A stretch of DNA of 64,000 nucleotides, taken from positions 828,501 through 892,500 of the forward strand of contig OU015651.1 in NCBI GenBank assembly GCA_907165275.2. Direction: 5' to 3'. The DNA comes from Zygaena filipendulae (Eukaryota > Arthropoda > Insecta > Lepidoptera > Zygaenidae). A program made the position numbers and the translations under genes. The notes under the pieces are model-generated. The model had not been told where the DNA came from. It did no database searches and worked only from the letters and a program-made list of their open reading frames with translations. How positions within the stretch are numbered: position 1 is the stretch's first letter; the number at the start of each line of letters is the position of its first letter. Below, in pieces: positions 1 to 12,226 of this stretch.

Positions 1-65
1 TGTAAAAGTTTGCGCACTGAATAAAAAATATTCCTGTATAAATAATAGTCCCTAGGTACAAATAT

Positions 66-255
66 TGTAAATGCGAAAGTAACGCTGTCTGTCTGTCTGT
101 TACGCTTTCGCGCCTTAACGGCCGAACCGATCATTGTGAAATTTTGTACACACGTTGTCAGAGGTACAGACAAGATAGGGTACTTTTTAATCCGGAATTC
201 CTGCGGGATCTCCGAAATTCCCGTAAAATGACAGGGATGGATTCCTTCCCGGATG
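66..255 (+). repeat. Lep1-type repeat, partial
   Basis: TAAATGCGAAAGTAACGC, a CTGT run, TACGCTTTCGCGCCTTAACG, then CGGAATTCCTGCGGG; 3' end lost. Confidence 0.75.
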
Positions 256-676
256 AAAATTATAAGATGGCTATACTTTAAGGATTAAGACAAAAAAAGA
301 AGGCACGACCCGTGAACCCACCGCATAGAACTATTAGGTGCACTAGAAAAGAAAAACGTATGATGAAGCATGTTCTTGTGTGAACTGAAATTTTCTCAAG
401 AAGCGTGATATAGCTATTGTTCTATAATAATTTCTCATTTCAAACAAGTTTAAAACTTTTATTACTCCCGCGGTTTCACCTGACTGAATGACGATATCAA
501 TACAACACTATATATGAATAAAATTGAAAGGTCTTCAAAGAAAATAAGATATTACAAATTTCAATTCTCATTTTAAATCCCTCCTCTTCCTTAATTCGCT
601 GTGGATATCTCATTTACGAATCAAAGAACTACCACGGCTAGGGTTGTCAATAGGTGTAGGCAGAGGTCTCACATCT

Positions 677-1222
677 TCTAATATATATAAAACACGTGTC
701 ACGTTGTTTGTCCACGATGGACTCCGAAACTACTGTACGAATTTTGATAAAATTTTGTAACCATTTATAATATGGTCCAACTTAAAAGATACGATAGTTT
801 TTATCCCGCAATTCCCGCGGAAACTCCAGCACTAACGGGGAACAGCTAATCACCGTAAACTACTGTCAGGGGTACAAAGAACTTTTTCCCCGCAATTCCC
901 GCGGGAACTCCGAAATTACCGCGGATGAAATCGGGGGGGACAGCTAGTCTTAATATATATAAATCACGTGTCACGTTGTTTTTCTGCGATGGACTTCGAA
1001 ACTACTGAACGGATTTTGATAAAATTTTGTAACCATTTATAATATGGTCCAACTTAAAAGATAAGATAGTTGTTATCCTGGAATTCCCGCGGGAACTCCG
1101 GAATTAATGTGAGGCACAGCTAATCACCGTAAACTACTGTCAGGGGTACAAAGAATTTTTCCCCGCAATTCCCGCGGGAACTCTGAAATTACCGCGGATG
1201 AAATCGCGGGGGACAGCTAGGA
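677..1222 (+). repeat. Tandem pair of Lep1-variant units
   Basis: Two head-to-tail ~273-bp copies (677-952, 953-1222). Both contain ATATATATAAA, CACGTGTCACGTTGTTT, ACCATTTATAATATGGTCC and end ..GGACAGCTAG. Related minus-strand copies lie at 8622-8862, 32005-32208, 32213-32510 and 46072-46229. Confidence 0.8.
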
Positions 1223-1865
1223 ATAATATAATTATATTAAAAATAGAGTAAAAAGTATAGAACAGAAAAGTAACTGATAATAATTTTCGAGATTTATCTA
1301 ACAGTTGAATAGTATACAATTTGTTAGATGAATTAATTATGTTATGAATTTTTTTTAGATACTTGTTAGTAAGGGCTTCAAGCTACGCTCAGACACATTA
1401 ATTTTAAATAATCTTTTTTTTTTACTAGACTTTTACCATCTACATTTATTTTGTTTACAAGTAAGAGTCTTCAAAATTCTTTACATTTCAAATTTAAAAA
1501 GTTGGCAACCCTAGCCAAGAGGACCATTACTATAGAAACCATTGGGAAATATCCTGTATAATATTTAATTTTAAACATTATGTATTTATTTGCCAACACT
1601 TCGACCTCGCCACGTACGGACATGGTACGGACGTCGGACATACAAGTTTAATTTTTTTTGTAAATTGTGTAAATAAATTATGTATATTTACTTAATATTT
1701 ATTAGCTTTAAGGTGGTCACGTTCTATTTAAGTACACAATCCAAATACTTGTAACGCGATTCTTATTTTATTCAATGGTAAGGACAACCCTCAATTTAAA
1801 AAATGTACCAATCTACCTTCACCATCTGACCTTTTGTAGCTATAATCTTAACTATTATTTCAATA

Positions 1866-2067
1866 CTAGCTGTGCCCCGCGGTTTCACCCTCGGTAATAT
1901 CGGAGCTCCCGCGGGAATTCCAGGATAAAAAGTACCCTATGTCTTTCTCTGTATCCCTGACAACGTGCATGCCAAATTTCATCCAAATACGTTCAGCCGT
2001 TTTTGCGTGATTGAGTAACAAACATCCAAACATCCACACTTTCACATTTATAATATTAGTAGGATTA
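1866..2067 (-). repeat. Lep1-type repeat, complete
   Basis: From ACTAGCTGTGCCCCGCGG to TTTATAATATTAGTAGGAT on the plus strand, i.e. both family ends present, in reverse. Confidence 0.85.
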
Positions 2068-2574
2068 ATGCGAAAGTGTGATTATTTGTTTGTTCATTTA
2101 TTACCCTTTCAGAACCTAACCTAACTTAACCGATCTTCATGAAATTTTGCTTACACGTTGTAAGGGGTGAGAGAATGACATAGGGTAATTTTTATCCCGG
2201 AATAGGGATGATGACAACTTTTGAAAATCAAAATTCTAATTAGTCCGTCATTTAGAAAACTAAAAATCGTATTTTTTTATTTTTCAAATAAATGAAAATA
2301 TACAGAGATAAAGCGCATTAAAGTTTAGGGTGGGGGCTCGTGACGTCACTTACCGCTACAAGCCGCCATACAAACTGCACTAGTTAGTGACGTCACGTGA
2401 AATTTCAACTCAATGTATCGTTGTTATTTTTTGGTTACGTAAAAAAATAAAAAATACGTGTCCAATATTTTTTATTAATCTACAAGAATGGACTAAAAAA
2501 ATTAGTCAAATAGCCTATTCCCGTGGAAATTACGAAATTATCGCGGGTAAATAAAACCGTGAGGAACCTCTAGT
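2068..2574 (+). repeat. Lep1-type repeat split by a palindromic MITE
   Basis: TAATGCGAAAGTGTG to CCCGGAA, then the MITE, then TTCCCGTGG to CCTCTAGT. Abuts the reversed copy at 1866-2067. Confidence 0.75.
2207..2515. mobile_element. Palindromic TGACGTCA MITE inside a Lep1-type repeat
   Basis: Family trait: outer AGTCCGTC/GACGGACT, inner ACGTGTC next to AATATTTTT, and a centre with two (G)TGACGTCAC(G) palindromes, so that the ~320-bp unit can fold on itself. Here it splits a Lep1-type element between CCCGGAA and TTCCCG. Confidence 0.8.
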
Positions 2575-3239
2575 ATTCTATAATAATAAATTTAACTTCG
2601 TTTCTCACATGATTTGTTAGTCAAGTGAAGTTTTGGATTTCAATGATAATTTAAAATTGCTGCCCTAGATCTAAAGAGAAACCACTGGATCAAAAAGGTC
2701 GTTACCTCTTTGTCTTCGTTTTAAACTAATCTAGTGTTTTGTCTATGTCTAGACGACGGGAGAGTCCTTAACATTGACTGGGTGTTATGGCCTATGGAAC
2801 CACATAGGGCACGGCTACATACGTGCGTACTATAACCAGTTTCCTTTTCTAAACCTGAACATTATATAATATAATTATGTAGGTAGTATATATCCAGGCA
2901 AAAGTCGCCACACCAGCCCCTATACATGGTAGCGACAGACCATAGATGCAGGATGTATGTACAGCACTGCACGGAAGTGTTAATTCATTTATTTTATCGT
3001 TTTACACAACACTACACACAACACACAACTATAGAAACAATTACAGTAAGTATCTACTATATGAGACGAAATACTTTAATAATAATAAGAAAAACAAGCG
3101 CGTTTAACCTTTAGGTACACGTGATTGAAGTGAAACGTCTTTGACGTTGTTACATAATAATGTTTTTATTTTTGAATTTGCCGCCTTTAAACTGAGCAGA
3201 AACCGATATTACCGAAACTGATATTATTGAAATTATGCG

Positions 3240-3557
3240 CACATGACGGGTCTAATTTGGACTAACTTGAGAATTAGGGATACCGGAATTCTAGCGGGAA
3301 TTCCTAATTACTGAAACTTTCAATGTCAATTAACTGATGTTATAAAGAGTTACTCTGAGCTATTTTTATCAGGATGCCTGCGGGAATTCCAAAACTTCCA
3401 AAACGCGGATAAATCTCCGAAAAGGTTGGACCTATTTTCACAGGACTTTCATTGCTAATAAGCTGATGGCACAAGGAGTAACTTAGGATATAATATTTTT
3501 GTCAGGTTTCCTTCAGGAACTCCGAAACTAAAGCGGGTGAAACCGCAGGGATAGAAA
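3240..3557 (+). repeat. Long Lep1-variant, degenerate
   Basis: Carries AGCTGATG(T)TATAA and two GCGGGAATTCC / GCGGGTGAAACCGCAGGG blocks as in copies at 7010-7317 and 8929-9236. Confidence 0.6.
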
Positions 3558-4099
3558 TGAAATTATATGAAATTAAATTAATTTCATTCATTACGACAGC
3601 GATAGTAATAGATATATCTAAGTAAATATGGTAAATTGCAATAACAAAAAGTAGCAAAAACAGCGTGTCGCAACAAAATTGCAACCAGCCCAGCATAATT
3701 GCTAGTAGGTATTCCATAAACTTCAAATCTGGCAAATATTTTCCATCCTTGTAGGTACGTGAACGTGTATGACTGTGATGTGTTACTGCGATGCGTTACT
3801 AACTGCATAATTATTGTGAGTGCTCGTGCAACACCCGTCACACACCCGCCCCGTTACATGTGAATAACTCGCGTGTGAAATCCATTGTATAGGACACAAG
3901 GTAGGTACCTACGCATTATTAAAATTAAGTTAATTTTTTTTTTTAATCAATCGCTTTGAATTCTTGCAGGCAATATTGTAATTAACTACCACGAAAACTC
4001 TCGAAAGCTAAAAAATTAGCAAATAGCTTAGTAGGATTTCACGGACGTCCCGCGGGAACTCCCAAATTAATGCGGGTGCGAGGAATACGTGAAAAATAA

Positions 4100-5300
4100 A
4101 TTATTTCTTTGTCAGACTCAGTCTTGTTAGAACGAAGTTCTTTATCGCACGGTACGGATGGGAGCAAAAATTCATTTTCCGTCACGGCATCTTGTTATAG
4201 GTGCGCCATAGAAGTTGTGCGTTTATTGGTTAACCAAATACCGCCCAATCCGGAATCTAATAAAAATCAAATATTCGAAAACTACAAGGCGCAGAAACTT
4301 CGTTCTAACCGAATGTACTACGACACTCACGCATTATTTTTAATCTTTCATCGAAATTTAGTCCATCAAACTCTCGATTTCACCACACTATCTATATAAA
4401 GTCGAAATTGCGTAGGTATACATGCAAAGTACATGGCAGGTAATTAGCTTACAAAAGGTTTCAACCCGGAGACTATGAGAATGCCAAAATTCAAGCGACA
4501 TAATGACAGAAAACAGCTAGTTGGGTTATGTGTATACCTACGCAGATTGAGGGCAATGACTCTAATAAGTGATTATGTATTATCCTCTTAAAGAAAACAA
4601 GGTTTACCACAGCCGTCTATTCTTCTATTGACTTATTCTTCTTCTTCTCTTCAATTGACTTATTTACTGTTAAAAAGACAAATGATTCATCATTTCCTCA
4701 CCGACAAGGCACGTATTGTACCGTTTTAAACTGTCATTTTTACGACGTAATTATTGCGAGGTTTTAAGTAAGCAGCTAGTAGGTGATTTCATTGCGGGAA
4801 TTGGGTCGATTTACATAATACAGGTAAAGGATACGATATCAGGTAGTGAGCTAAACAAGTAGGGCAGCAGGGCGAGACTGTATAGATCGGTTGCGAAGCT
4901 TTTGTAACAGTCGTGAGCGTACTCGTAACTAACTGATATCTGCGGTTTTACTTGGGTGAGTTTTAGACTAGTTTACCGAGATTATACGATAGGTAGGTAG
5001 ATCTCCAGTTCAAAGAGATAAACTAATAAATATTCCAAAAACGCCTCTTTTCTCCACTTATTTTATTTCATTATCATTGTGTACGGATAGGTACTAATAT
5101 AGTAGATATCCGTATGCGCAGATATCCGGGGAAGAAGAAAGATCCGTAGCCGTATCCGCGGATCTTAATACCAAATATCCATGTCCGCGAATATATTTAT
5201 CGATCCGGCACATCACTATTAAATACCGTATGCAAATAAATAACCTCTTGGCAATGTCGATAGCAAGAACCAAACCCCATTTTTTTGCACACCCCATCTT
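4100..5300. other. Gene-free stretch
   Basis: A 96-codon frame (4109-4399) has no recognisable domain. Nothing else was identified. Confidence 0.4.
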
Positions 5301-5314
5301 CTCTCTGTCTACCC

Positions 5315-5402
5315 AATGGTTAACTGGTAGAGAATGCCGCAAGGCATTAAGTTCGCCATTTGTACATACTGTGCAATAAAGAATAAATAAATAAATAAAT
5401 AA
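5315..5402 (+). mobile_element. LINE 3' tail
   Basis: GAGAATGCCGCAAGGCATTA, AATAAAGAATAAATAAATAA: typical end of a non-LTR retroposon with TAAA run. Confidence 0.55.
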
Positions 5403-5567
5403 ACCATATGCAAGAACCTGCCTAGGACTTCAACGAATATTTTCAAGAAAAAAAAAATTGCTGAATTGGTCCGGCCGTTGCCGAGTTTATTAGCAACACA
5501 TTTGGCCATTCATTTTTATTTACTTATATAGGTTTAAAAATATCCAGACGAGTATTTACATGATTAT

Positions 5568-5903
5568 AATAGGGATGTTGACTACTATTGAAAATCAAAA
5601 TTCTAATTAGTCCGTCAGTTAGAAAATAAAAAAACAATAGACAAGTATTTTTTGCTTTTTTAAATAAATTAAAATATACAGAGATAAAGCGCATTAAAGT
5701 TTAGGATGAGGGGGTCGTGACGTCACTAACCGCAAAACCGCCATACAAACTGTCAGAATAGTGACGTTACGCGAAATTTCAACTCAATATATCGCCGTTA
5801 TTTTTTGATTACGTAAAAAAAGAAAAAATACGTGTCCAATATTTTTGAATAATCTACAAGACGGACTAAAAAATAAAAATTAGTCAACATGCCCATTATA
5901 CTT
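5568..5903. mobile_element. Palindromic TGACGTCA MITE
   Basis: Full copy with ends GGGATGTTGAC and GTCAACATGCCC, AGTCCGTC/GACGGACT and two GTGACGT palindromes. Confidence 0.85.
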
Positions 5904-6137
5904 ATTCAATGAAACTGATATTGAAATCCAGTAAACATCAAAGTAAGGCGTTACCACAGATAATATAATACTATACTAGTCCAGTCTCGTAATTAGAAGT
6001 AGGTCGATAACTCGTTGAAATGTTTGTAGGGAACTAAAACATTTTAAGCTTAATTTAGCAATTATTAATGGAATCACAATCACTAGTTTGGACCGACGCA
6101 ATTTGTTCATGTTTCAGCCATAGACCCTATAATTACC

Positions 6138-6297
6138 CCCCGCGGTTTCAACCACGGAAATTTCGGAGATCCCGCAGGAATTCGAATTTTCATTACAACT
6201 ATCTGTATGCCAAATTTCAGCGAAATCCGTTCAGTAGTTTCGGCTGTGCGTTGATGGATGAGTCAGACAGGTTTGCCTTTTATATATTTAGATGAAA
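6138..6297 (-). repeat. Lep1-type repeat, partial
   Basis: CCCCGCGGTTTCAACC ... AAATCCGTTCAGTAGTTT ... tail. Start of the 75-codon frame here is a repeat product. Confidence 0.7.
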
Positions 6298-6640
6298 ATT
6301 ACCAATCTGAAACTGACCCTCCCTCCCCTCATCATCGTCATGCGTTTTAGTTATTGTGGTGGTAATAATTCTTTCAAATGCATATCACTTTTATATAAAT
6401 AACTTGAGATCTGAAAGTAAAAACTACCAAGCGCAACCAAAATGCACAAACCATACATCTTGTACATAAGACTGTGTGGTTCCTCTCCTACACTCTTGCC
6501 TCTGTGCCCTGTATATGTAGAATATGCCAGAGCAAATTGGTTGCGATATTTCACTCTAACTCGTAAACGCTTTTGATGCCGGCGTTGTGCAACTTCTAAT
6601 AGATTTATCTGTTTAAACAATCGAATATCATTGTTTACTA

Positions 6641-7003
6641 GCTAGTCCCCGCGGTTTCACCCACTTTAATTTCGGAGATCCCGCGGAAATTCTGGGATAA
6701 AAATACCCTGTGTTATTTTTTGCACCCTTGATAACGTGTATGCTTTTAATGATGATTGGTTAAGCCTTTAAGCCCACTGAGCAAATAATCACTACGTTTT
6801 AAGAGTCGGCACTTTCGTACCTTTCATACTAATCGCTGAACCGATCTATGAAAGAATTTTGTGGCATGCAATGTGTGACGCGGTCATGGGAGTTTGGTGA
6901 AATATTCCAAAGTTGGTAAGGAAGTACACGCATAGATCCATAGTAACTTTTGCTTCAAGGGAGTGTCGCTGGGCTGGTTAAGCCGTAAAAGCGTAACAAA
7001 AGA
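6641..7003 (-). repeat. Lep1-type repeat split by a hAT-like MITE
   Basis: CTAGTCCCCGCGGTTTCACC to GGTTAAGCC, MITE at 6775-6976, then GTAAAAGCGTAACAAA. Confidence 0.75.
6775..6976 (+). mobile_element. hAT-like MITE inserted in a Lep1-type repeat
   Basis: CACTGAGCAAATAATCAC to CGCTGGGCTG, flanked by TTTAAGCC/GTTAAGCC (6767-6774, 6977-6984). The host Lep1-type repeat resumes with GTAAAAGCGTAACA, so the empty site can be rebuilt. Related copy at 42784-42990. Confidence 0.75.
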
Positions 7004-7009
7004 ACAAAC

Positions 7010-7317
7010 TCACATCTATATAATAAAAATGAATCGCCAAATGTGTTGCTAAGCGCATAACTTCCAAACGACCGCACCAAATTGAATAATTGTTTTTTTT
7101 TTGTGTTCGTTATTGTCAGGACAAGGTTTACATAAAAGTTAGGAATTCCTGCGGGAATTCCGAAACTCACGCGAGTAAATCTCCGAAACGGTTGGACCGA
7201 TATTGACGGAACTTTCACTGCTAATTAGCTGATGTTATAAGGAAATACATTAGGCTACTTTGGAGTTCCTGCGGGAATTCCGCAACTCACGCGTGTGAAA
7301 CCGCGGGCACAGATAGT
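7010..7317 (+). repeat. Long Lep1-variant
   Basis: Starts AAAAATGAATCGCCAAATG and ends GAAACCGCGGGCACAGATAG; has two GCGGGAATTCCG blocks. Relatives at 8929-9236 and 48165-48418. Confidence 0.8.
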
Positions 7318-7404
7318 TTATAATATTAATGATTAACACATACGGTGTATACCTACCAATCACAATGGTTAACTGATACTAGTAGGCCTTACGTATCTAC
7401 AACG

Positions 7405-7680
7405 TCATCCGATCAGTGAACACGGGACGACACGCAGCGACAGCCGGCGCGTCCGCTCGGAGAAAGTGCGAGCCCAATACGGCGCGGCGCGTCGCTTGCG
7501 CAACCGAGTGCGTGGCCATCGTTCCGTCGAGACGCGAGCAAGCGAAGCGCAAGTCACGAGCGGCGCGACTCTAGGTCAAGTTCAATTCGTTTCCTTTACA
7601 ATCCAATTTATATTATTAAACCGTGGTATGTTCTTGAATATAATGAAAATGAATAAAGATTAGACGTACGGTAATATGAG
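7405..7680 (+). promoter_or_regulatory. Possible promoter and 5' UTR exon in gene-poor region
   Basis: A GC-rich, CpG-rich block without repeat similarity begins with GATCAGTGAAC, which fits the arthropod initiator TCAGT (about 7413-7417), and is followed by about 160 bp of GC-rich sequence ending CTCTAG|GTCAAG, a possible 5' splice site near 7576. It could be a non-coding first exon, perhaps of gene A 10 kb downstream. A short ATG frame at 7676 stops after 12 codons. Only composition and the initiator support this. Confidence 0.25.
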
Positions 7681-8621
7681 GCTACATTGGGTGATCTTAC
7701 CACTACTACGATAAGTGATCTTCGGCGGGTAAACCTACGTTAGACTAATGATATACTCCTTTGAATTGACAAATGCTTGAACAGCTTATTATTTGTTTAG
7801 GTAAAAAAGCAACGATTTAAAGACAACACGTCTTGTACATATTAATAGTTCAAGTATCGCGTAACGAGCTGAGGAAAAAATCTTTACTTTTAGCGGGGAC
7901 GTCTAAAAAAAATTTTGCATTGCAAAAAATGCCACATTAAGAAATACGCCCAAAAGTAACACACCGTTAATAACAGTACATGGCCGGATATGAGTAAGTT
8001 CTCGTACTTTTTCCAGAGATGTGAGAATGTCGTCTCATTTTCGCCACTCACTCTACATGTGTTAATAATAACAAAAGGCTTAATTTCAACTATATTACCA
8101 CTGATAACAACATAAGATAATCGCTTCAGCTTGTCGCTAGCGCCACATGCTTTTGTCAGTCAACAATTGCCGCGTGATCTCGACCCGTCCGCACTCCTTC
8201 GCGTTATGGCATACGCAGTGAAACTTATTAACGATCTCACGCCTGTTTCGCTTGTACTTCATGGCTATTATACTGTTTCATAATATCTATAACCGTGATT
8301 GACGGCCCGGCTTTTGTTAATGTTTGGGCGATTGTTTACATTACCTATAACTGTCATATTGCTTGTTAACAGGCGCAATCCATGTTTTTTTTCTTCCTCG
8401 ACGAATTTTCATGACAAAGCATGAGCAACCCATTGGATGAGCAACTTTTAAGCTGGCCTTTTCTGCGCCTGTCAGATATGTTTTTCTGATGGCCTCATTG
8501 ACGATCTGTCTTGACTTCTCTTAACTTCCACGTGCCCATCGACAATGAGCTTTCCCAGATTGTCTGGGCACATGTCCAAAGTAATGGAGAAGCTAATGCA
8601 AGTCTTAGGTTTTTATATAAT

Positions 8622-8862
8622 AACTAGCTGTCCCCCGCGATTTCATCCGCGGTAATTTCGAAGTTCTCGCGGAGGTTGCGGGAAAAAAGTTCCCCGCATT
8701 AGTGCTGGATTTCCCGCAGGAATTCCGGGATAAAAACTATCCTATCTTTTAAGTTGGACCATATTATAAATGGTTACAAAATTTTATCAAAATCCGTTCA
8801 GTAGTTTCGAAGTCCATCGCGGACAAACAACGTGACACGTGATTTATATATATTAAGATTAA
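8622..8862 (-). repeat. Lep1-variant (CACGTGTCACGTTGTTT type)
   Basis: ACTAGCTGTCCCCCGCGA to CGTGACACGTGATTTATATA; reverse of the tandem pair near 1 kb. Confidence 0.8.
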
Positions 8863-8928
8863 TAATCAATGTCCTGGAAGCCCTAAGGATGTTACTGTCC
8901 CTGTCGCTGCAAGCTAAACAAAGCGAGT

Positions 8929-9236
8929 TTCGCAAAAATATTGATAAATAAAAAGTGAATGTTTGTATGTTTGTCCTTTATCCGTTTCTAAACCGTTGGT
9001 CCGATTTTGATGAAACTTTGGCGGGTTGTTTTGCCTGCGTCTGCAAAGATTCCTAATGTAAAGAGTCTCTGCGGGAATTCCGACACTCGCACGGGTGAAT
9101 CTCCGAAACGGTTGGCTCAATTTTGAGGGGACTTTCCCTGTTAATTAGCTGATGTTATAAGGAGTAAATTAGGCTACTTTGGAGTTGCTGCGGGAATTCC
9201 GAAAATCACGCGGGAAACCGCGGGGCACAGCTAGTA
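8929..9236 (+). repeat. Long Lep1-variant
   Basis: Same plan as 7010-7317; ends AAACCGCGGGGCACAGCTAG. Confidence 0.75.
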
Positions 9237-9708
9237 AATTATAAAATTCATTCAAAAATTAGTTCACTGCGTTTGACGCTAACTAACGCTAGTCATGTTA
9301 GTTCAATCTTGTTTTACATGCAATCGGAGGGACATTTGAAAGATATTATGGCTTAATTTACAATCACATCTTTGCCTTGGAGAACGGTTGATGAAAATGC
9401 ACTGACTTTCTGTGTCAACAGATTTAGCAATCACTAAAACTGAAATCCCCGCTCGATATCTACACTCGCTCTGCTACTTAGTAGGTATTTATACAGAGAG
9501 CTGAAATGGATTCTTGCTAAACTGGTAATTTACGTTTAGGTCACTAATTTCATCAATTTAAATTCATTTCGAAATTATGAACCATACAAATGGGAGTTGC
9601 TGTTCTAATTTATGAACTTATAATTAAATTAAAATTTTATTCTCTTTAAATTAATGACCAATATCAAAAAATAATGGTAGGTACATTTATTATTGCAGCA
9701 TTAATTAC

Positions 9709-9865
9709 TAGCTGTGCCTTGCGGTTTCACCCGCGGTGATTTCGGAGGAGATAAAAAGTACCTCCTCTGTACCCCTGACAACGTGCATGCCAAATTTCAT
9801 CCAAATACATTCAGCCGTTTTTGCGTGACTGAGTGACAAACATCCACACTTTCACATTTATAGGG
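9709..9865 (-). repeat. Lep1-type repeat
   Basis: ACTAGCTGTGCCTTGCGG to CACTTTCACATTTATAGGG; joined to a decayed SINE. Confidence 0.75.
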
Positions 9866-9866
9866 T

Positions 9867-10077
9867 ATTTATTTTCCATGTACAGACATCGACCTGTTAG
9901 AATTGTATTATTTGTATAGATAATAAAAATATGCAATATAAACACGCCCAAACTGGAATGTGAAATCTGTGATGAACACACAAAGTGAGGAACCCCCACC
10001 AGCCATCGAACCAAGAACCTATTGATTAGCGGAGACTCGGAGAGGCATGGTGAGTATAGTGACCACTGGATCACTCA
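9867..10077 (-). mobile_element. Degenerate SINE, same family
   Basis: On the minus strand shows CCAGTGGTCAC, a decayed B box (GGTTCGATGGCTGG), TGTGTTCATCACAGA and CCAGTTTGGGCGTGTTTATA in the order of the two other copies. Confidence 0.7.
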
Positions 10078-10439
10078 ATCATAAGGAGTAACGTTCCCAC
10101 CTCTACGGTACCTCTTCTTTCGCCAGTCTAGTATGTAAAGGAGATGTGTGGTGTTGCGATAGGCATCGTTGGTCATCATTAGAAATCTTGACACGACTGT
10201 CCTGCTGACCGCACGCTTACGACACTACACTAGACTCAGATATCATCATAGAGGCATACATTAACTTATTGAAATAACACGAGCTGTTCCTCACGATTTC
10301 ACCTGCGTTAATTTCGGGGTTTCCGAGGTGGTTTCGGGATAAAAATTACCTTATTTCCTTTTCTGTACCCTTGGCAACGTGTATGGAAAACTTCATAATA
10401 ACCGCTTGAGCATTCAAAGTGTAAATAGCGTAATGAACA

Positions 10440-11825
10440 AACAAAATCATATTATATTTTAAATATATGTACGTGGCGACCAAACCACATTAGGTTTGTT
10501 GGTTAAATTTCATTATTAATATAAATTGGCTGGCTCGCTTACTCACCGCTTGCTAATAATTTACTACGAATTGATATGAAGCTCGTTCATCTTGTGACAC
10601 ATCGACAAAACACTAATGAGTAATTATATTGCATCAAAGTTTCGAAGAACTTTGCTGGGCGCAATAATCCTTACAAAATCAAAGTTGAGTGTCCCACAAC
10701 AGCCTAGAACACACTGCAAAACATTACCCAACTGACCGTCACTATAATGGCCCAGCAATCGCCATTCGTAGCTGCATACAAATGCACTTGTCTGTCTGTC
10801 AATAAACTGGCATCTGAATTCGCTGCGAGAGCAACACGCAGCTGGTGTTGCAAAATAATGTTGCTAACACAATCGGGTCTACTTAGTTGTTTAGGTGTCG
10901 TGCGTGAGCGTAGCTGGTGGTGACTTTTACCATAAGTGCTCAAGGTCGAACCTCGTTACAGTTGATCGTTAGAAATTATATATTGTCGTGCCAGGCTATT
11001 TGTGATTTACTTAACTCGTCCAAGGACTTTTTCAACTTAAACCATAGCGATAAACTAGACTGTATTTTTAATGCATGAAATAAAAGGCTTTTTATTTTAT
11101 TTATATGAGTATTGTAAATTCCGGAAGCAGAAAATTTACGTACCTTAAAAAAAAAACAAGTTAACCTTTATACCTACAACCTTTATCAATGAAAATCGGA
11201 TGTTATGGCCCCGTTACATACAAGCACGCCTACTGTATGCTTATATTATGAGGTTTAAGGGCAAAAATACGAAAGTAATGCTATCGTTAATTGATTTAAC
11301 ACATAAAATAGCAAGGTGCCGCCTCAATACAACAATTTTTGCTTGGAATATAATGGCGAGAGATGGAGGAGAGAGTGGGGTAAACAAGTTATTTTGCTAA
11401 ATCTTACAGTTTAAATTACAAAAATTACAAAAACATGAGTGAGGCAGTAAGCGATGGTGTGTACACATCACGTTCTACTAACAAAAACAGTAAAAGAAAA
11501 TTGTTTAAATAATAAAGATAATAAAATATAATTGGTGTAAAGTTCAACTTAACCGTGAACTTACTACTTTAATTTTAACCGTCGCTTACATATAATTAAA
11601 AAATAAATTGATTGAAATAATACGTATAAACAACAGAGAAACGTGGATTTACGCGCGATTGAGTTTTACTTTTTAGGTAAATAAAAAGTTAACCCTCTAG
11701 CACCAAAACAAAGGAAAGGTCCGCTTAATGACTTTTAGGGTATGATACGTCGACTATTTGCATGCTCAATTTTCGTAAATATTTTTTTCTACAAAAAAAA
11801 ATTATTTTCATTTTTTATTTTTAAA
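10440..11825. other. Gene-free stretch
   Basis: No repeat family or supported exon seen. Short frames at 10704-10943 and 11200-11400 lack domains, splice context and codon bias. Confidence 0.4.
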
Positions 11826-12226
11826 TATGCCTACCCGCTAATCAAGGGGTTCCGGGTTCGATTCCCGGTGGGGGTGGACTTTGTGTGATGAACACAGGGT
11901 TCCATTTTCCAGTCTGGGTGTGTTTATACAGTGTGAGTCTGGATAAAGTGTACAAATGAAAATGAGGGATACTATGTTCAATTTTATCGACGAAAAAAAT
12001 AATAAAAAAATTAAAAAATTTTTTTTGAATTTTTGACGATTTTTTTAAAATTTTGGTTCGCGTTAGGGTTCCCCTCGTAAACAAAACACTATAACTTTTA
12101 AAATAAACGGTAGATTGTCAAGATAAAAACTGAATTATGATCAGAGCTTATGGGGCGTCTTAATAAAATCAAAATTTTTAATCAAAATTATTTACAATTC
12201 AAAATAATGGCGTTTATTTAACAAAC

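Noticed and set aside
4109..4399. 96-codon plus-strand frame
   Set aside because: No domain, no codon bias or splice context, in repeat-rich AT DNA.
7466..7663. 65-codon frame as signal-peptide exon of gene A
   Set aside because: Arg-rich, no hydrophobic leader, wrong phase for the conserved intron; kept only as possible 5' UTR.
11850..11872. tRNA-like B box suggesting a tRNA gene
   Set aside because: No cloverleaf; the same sequence continues into a SINE body found at two other sites.
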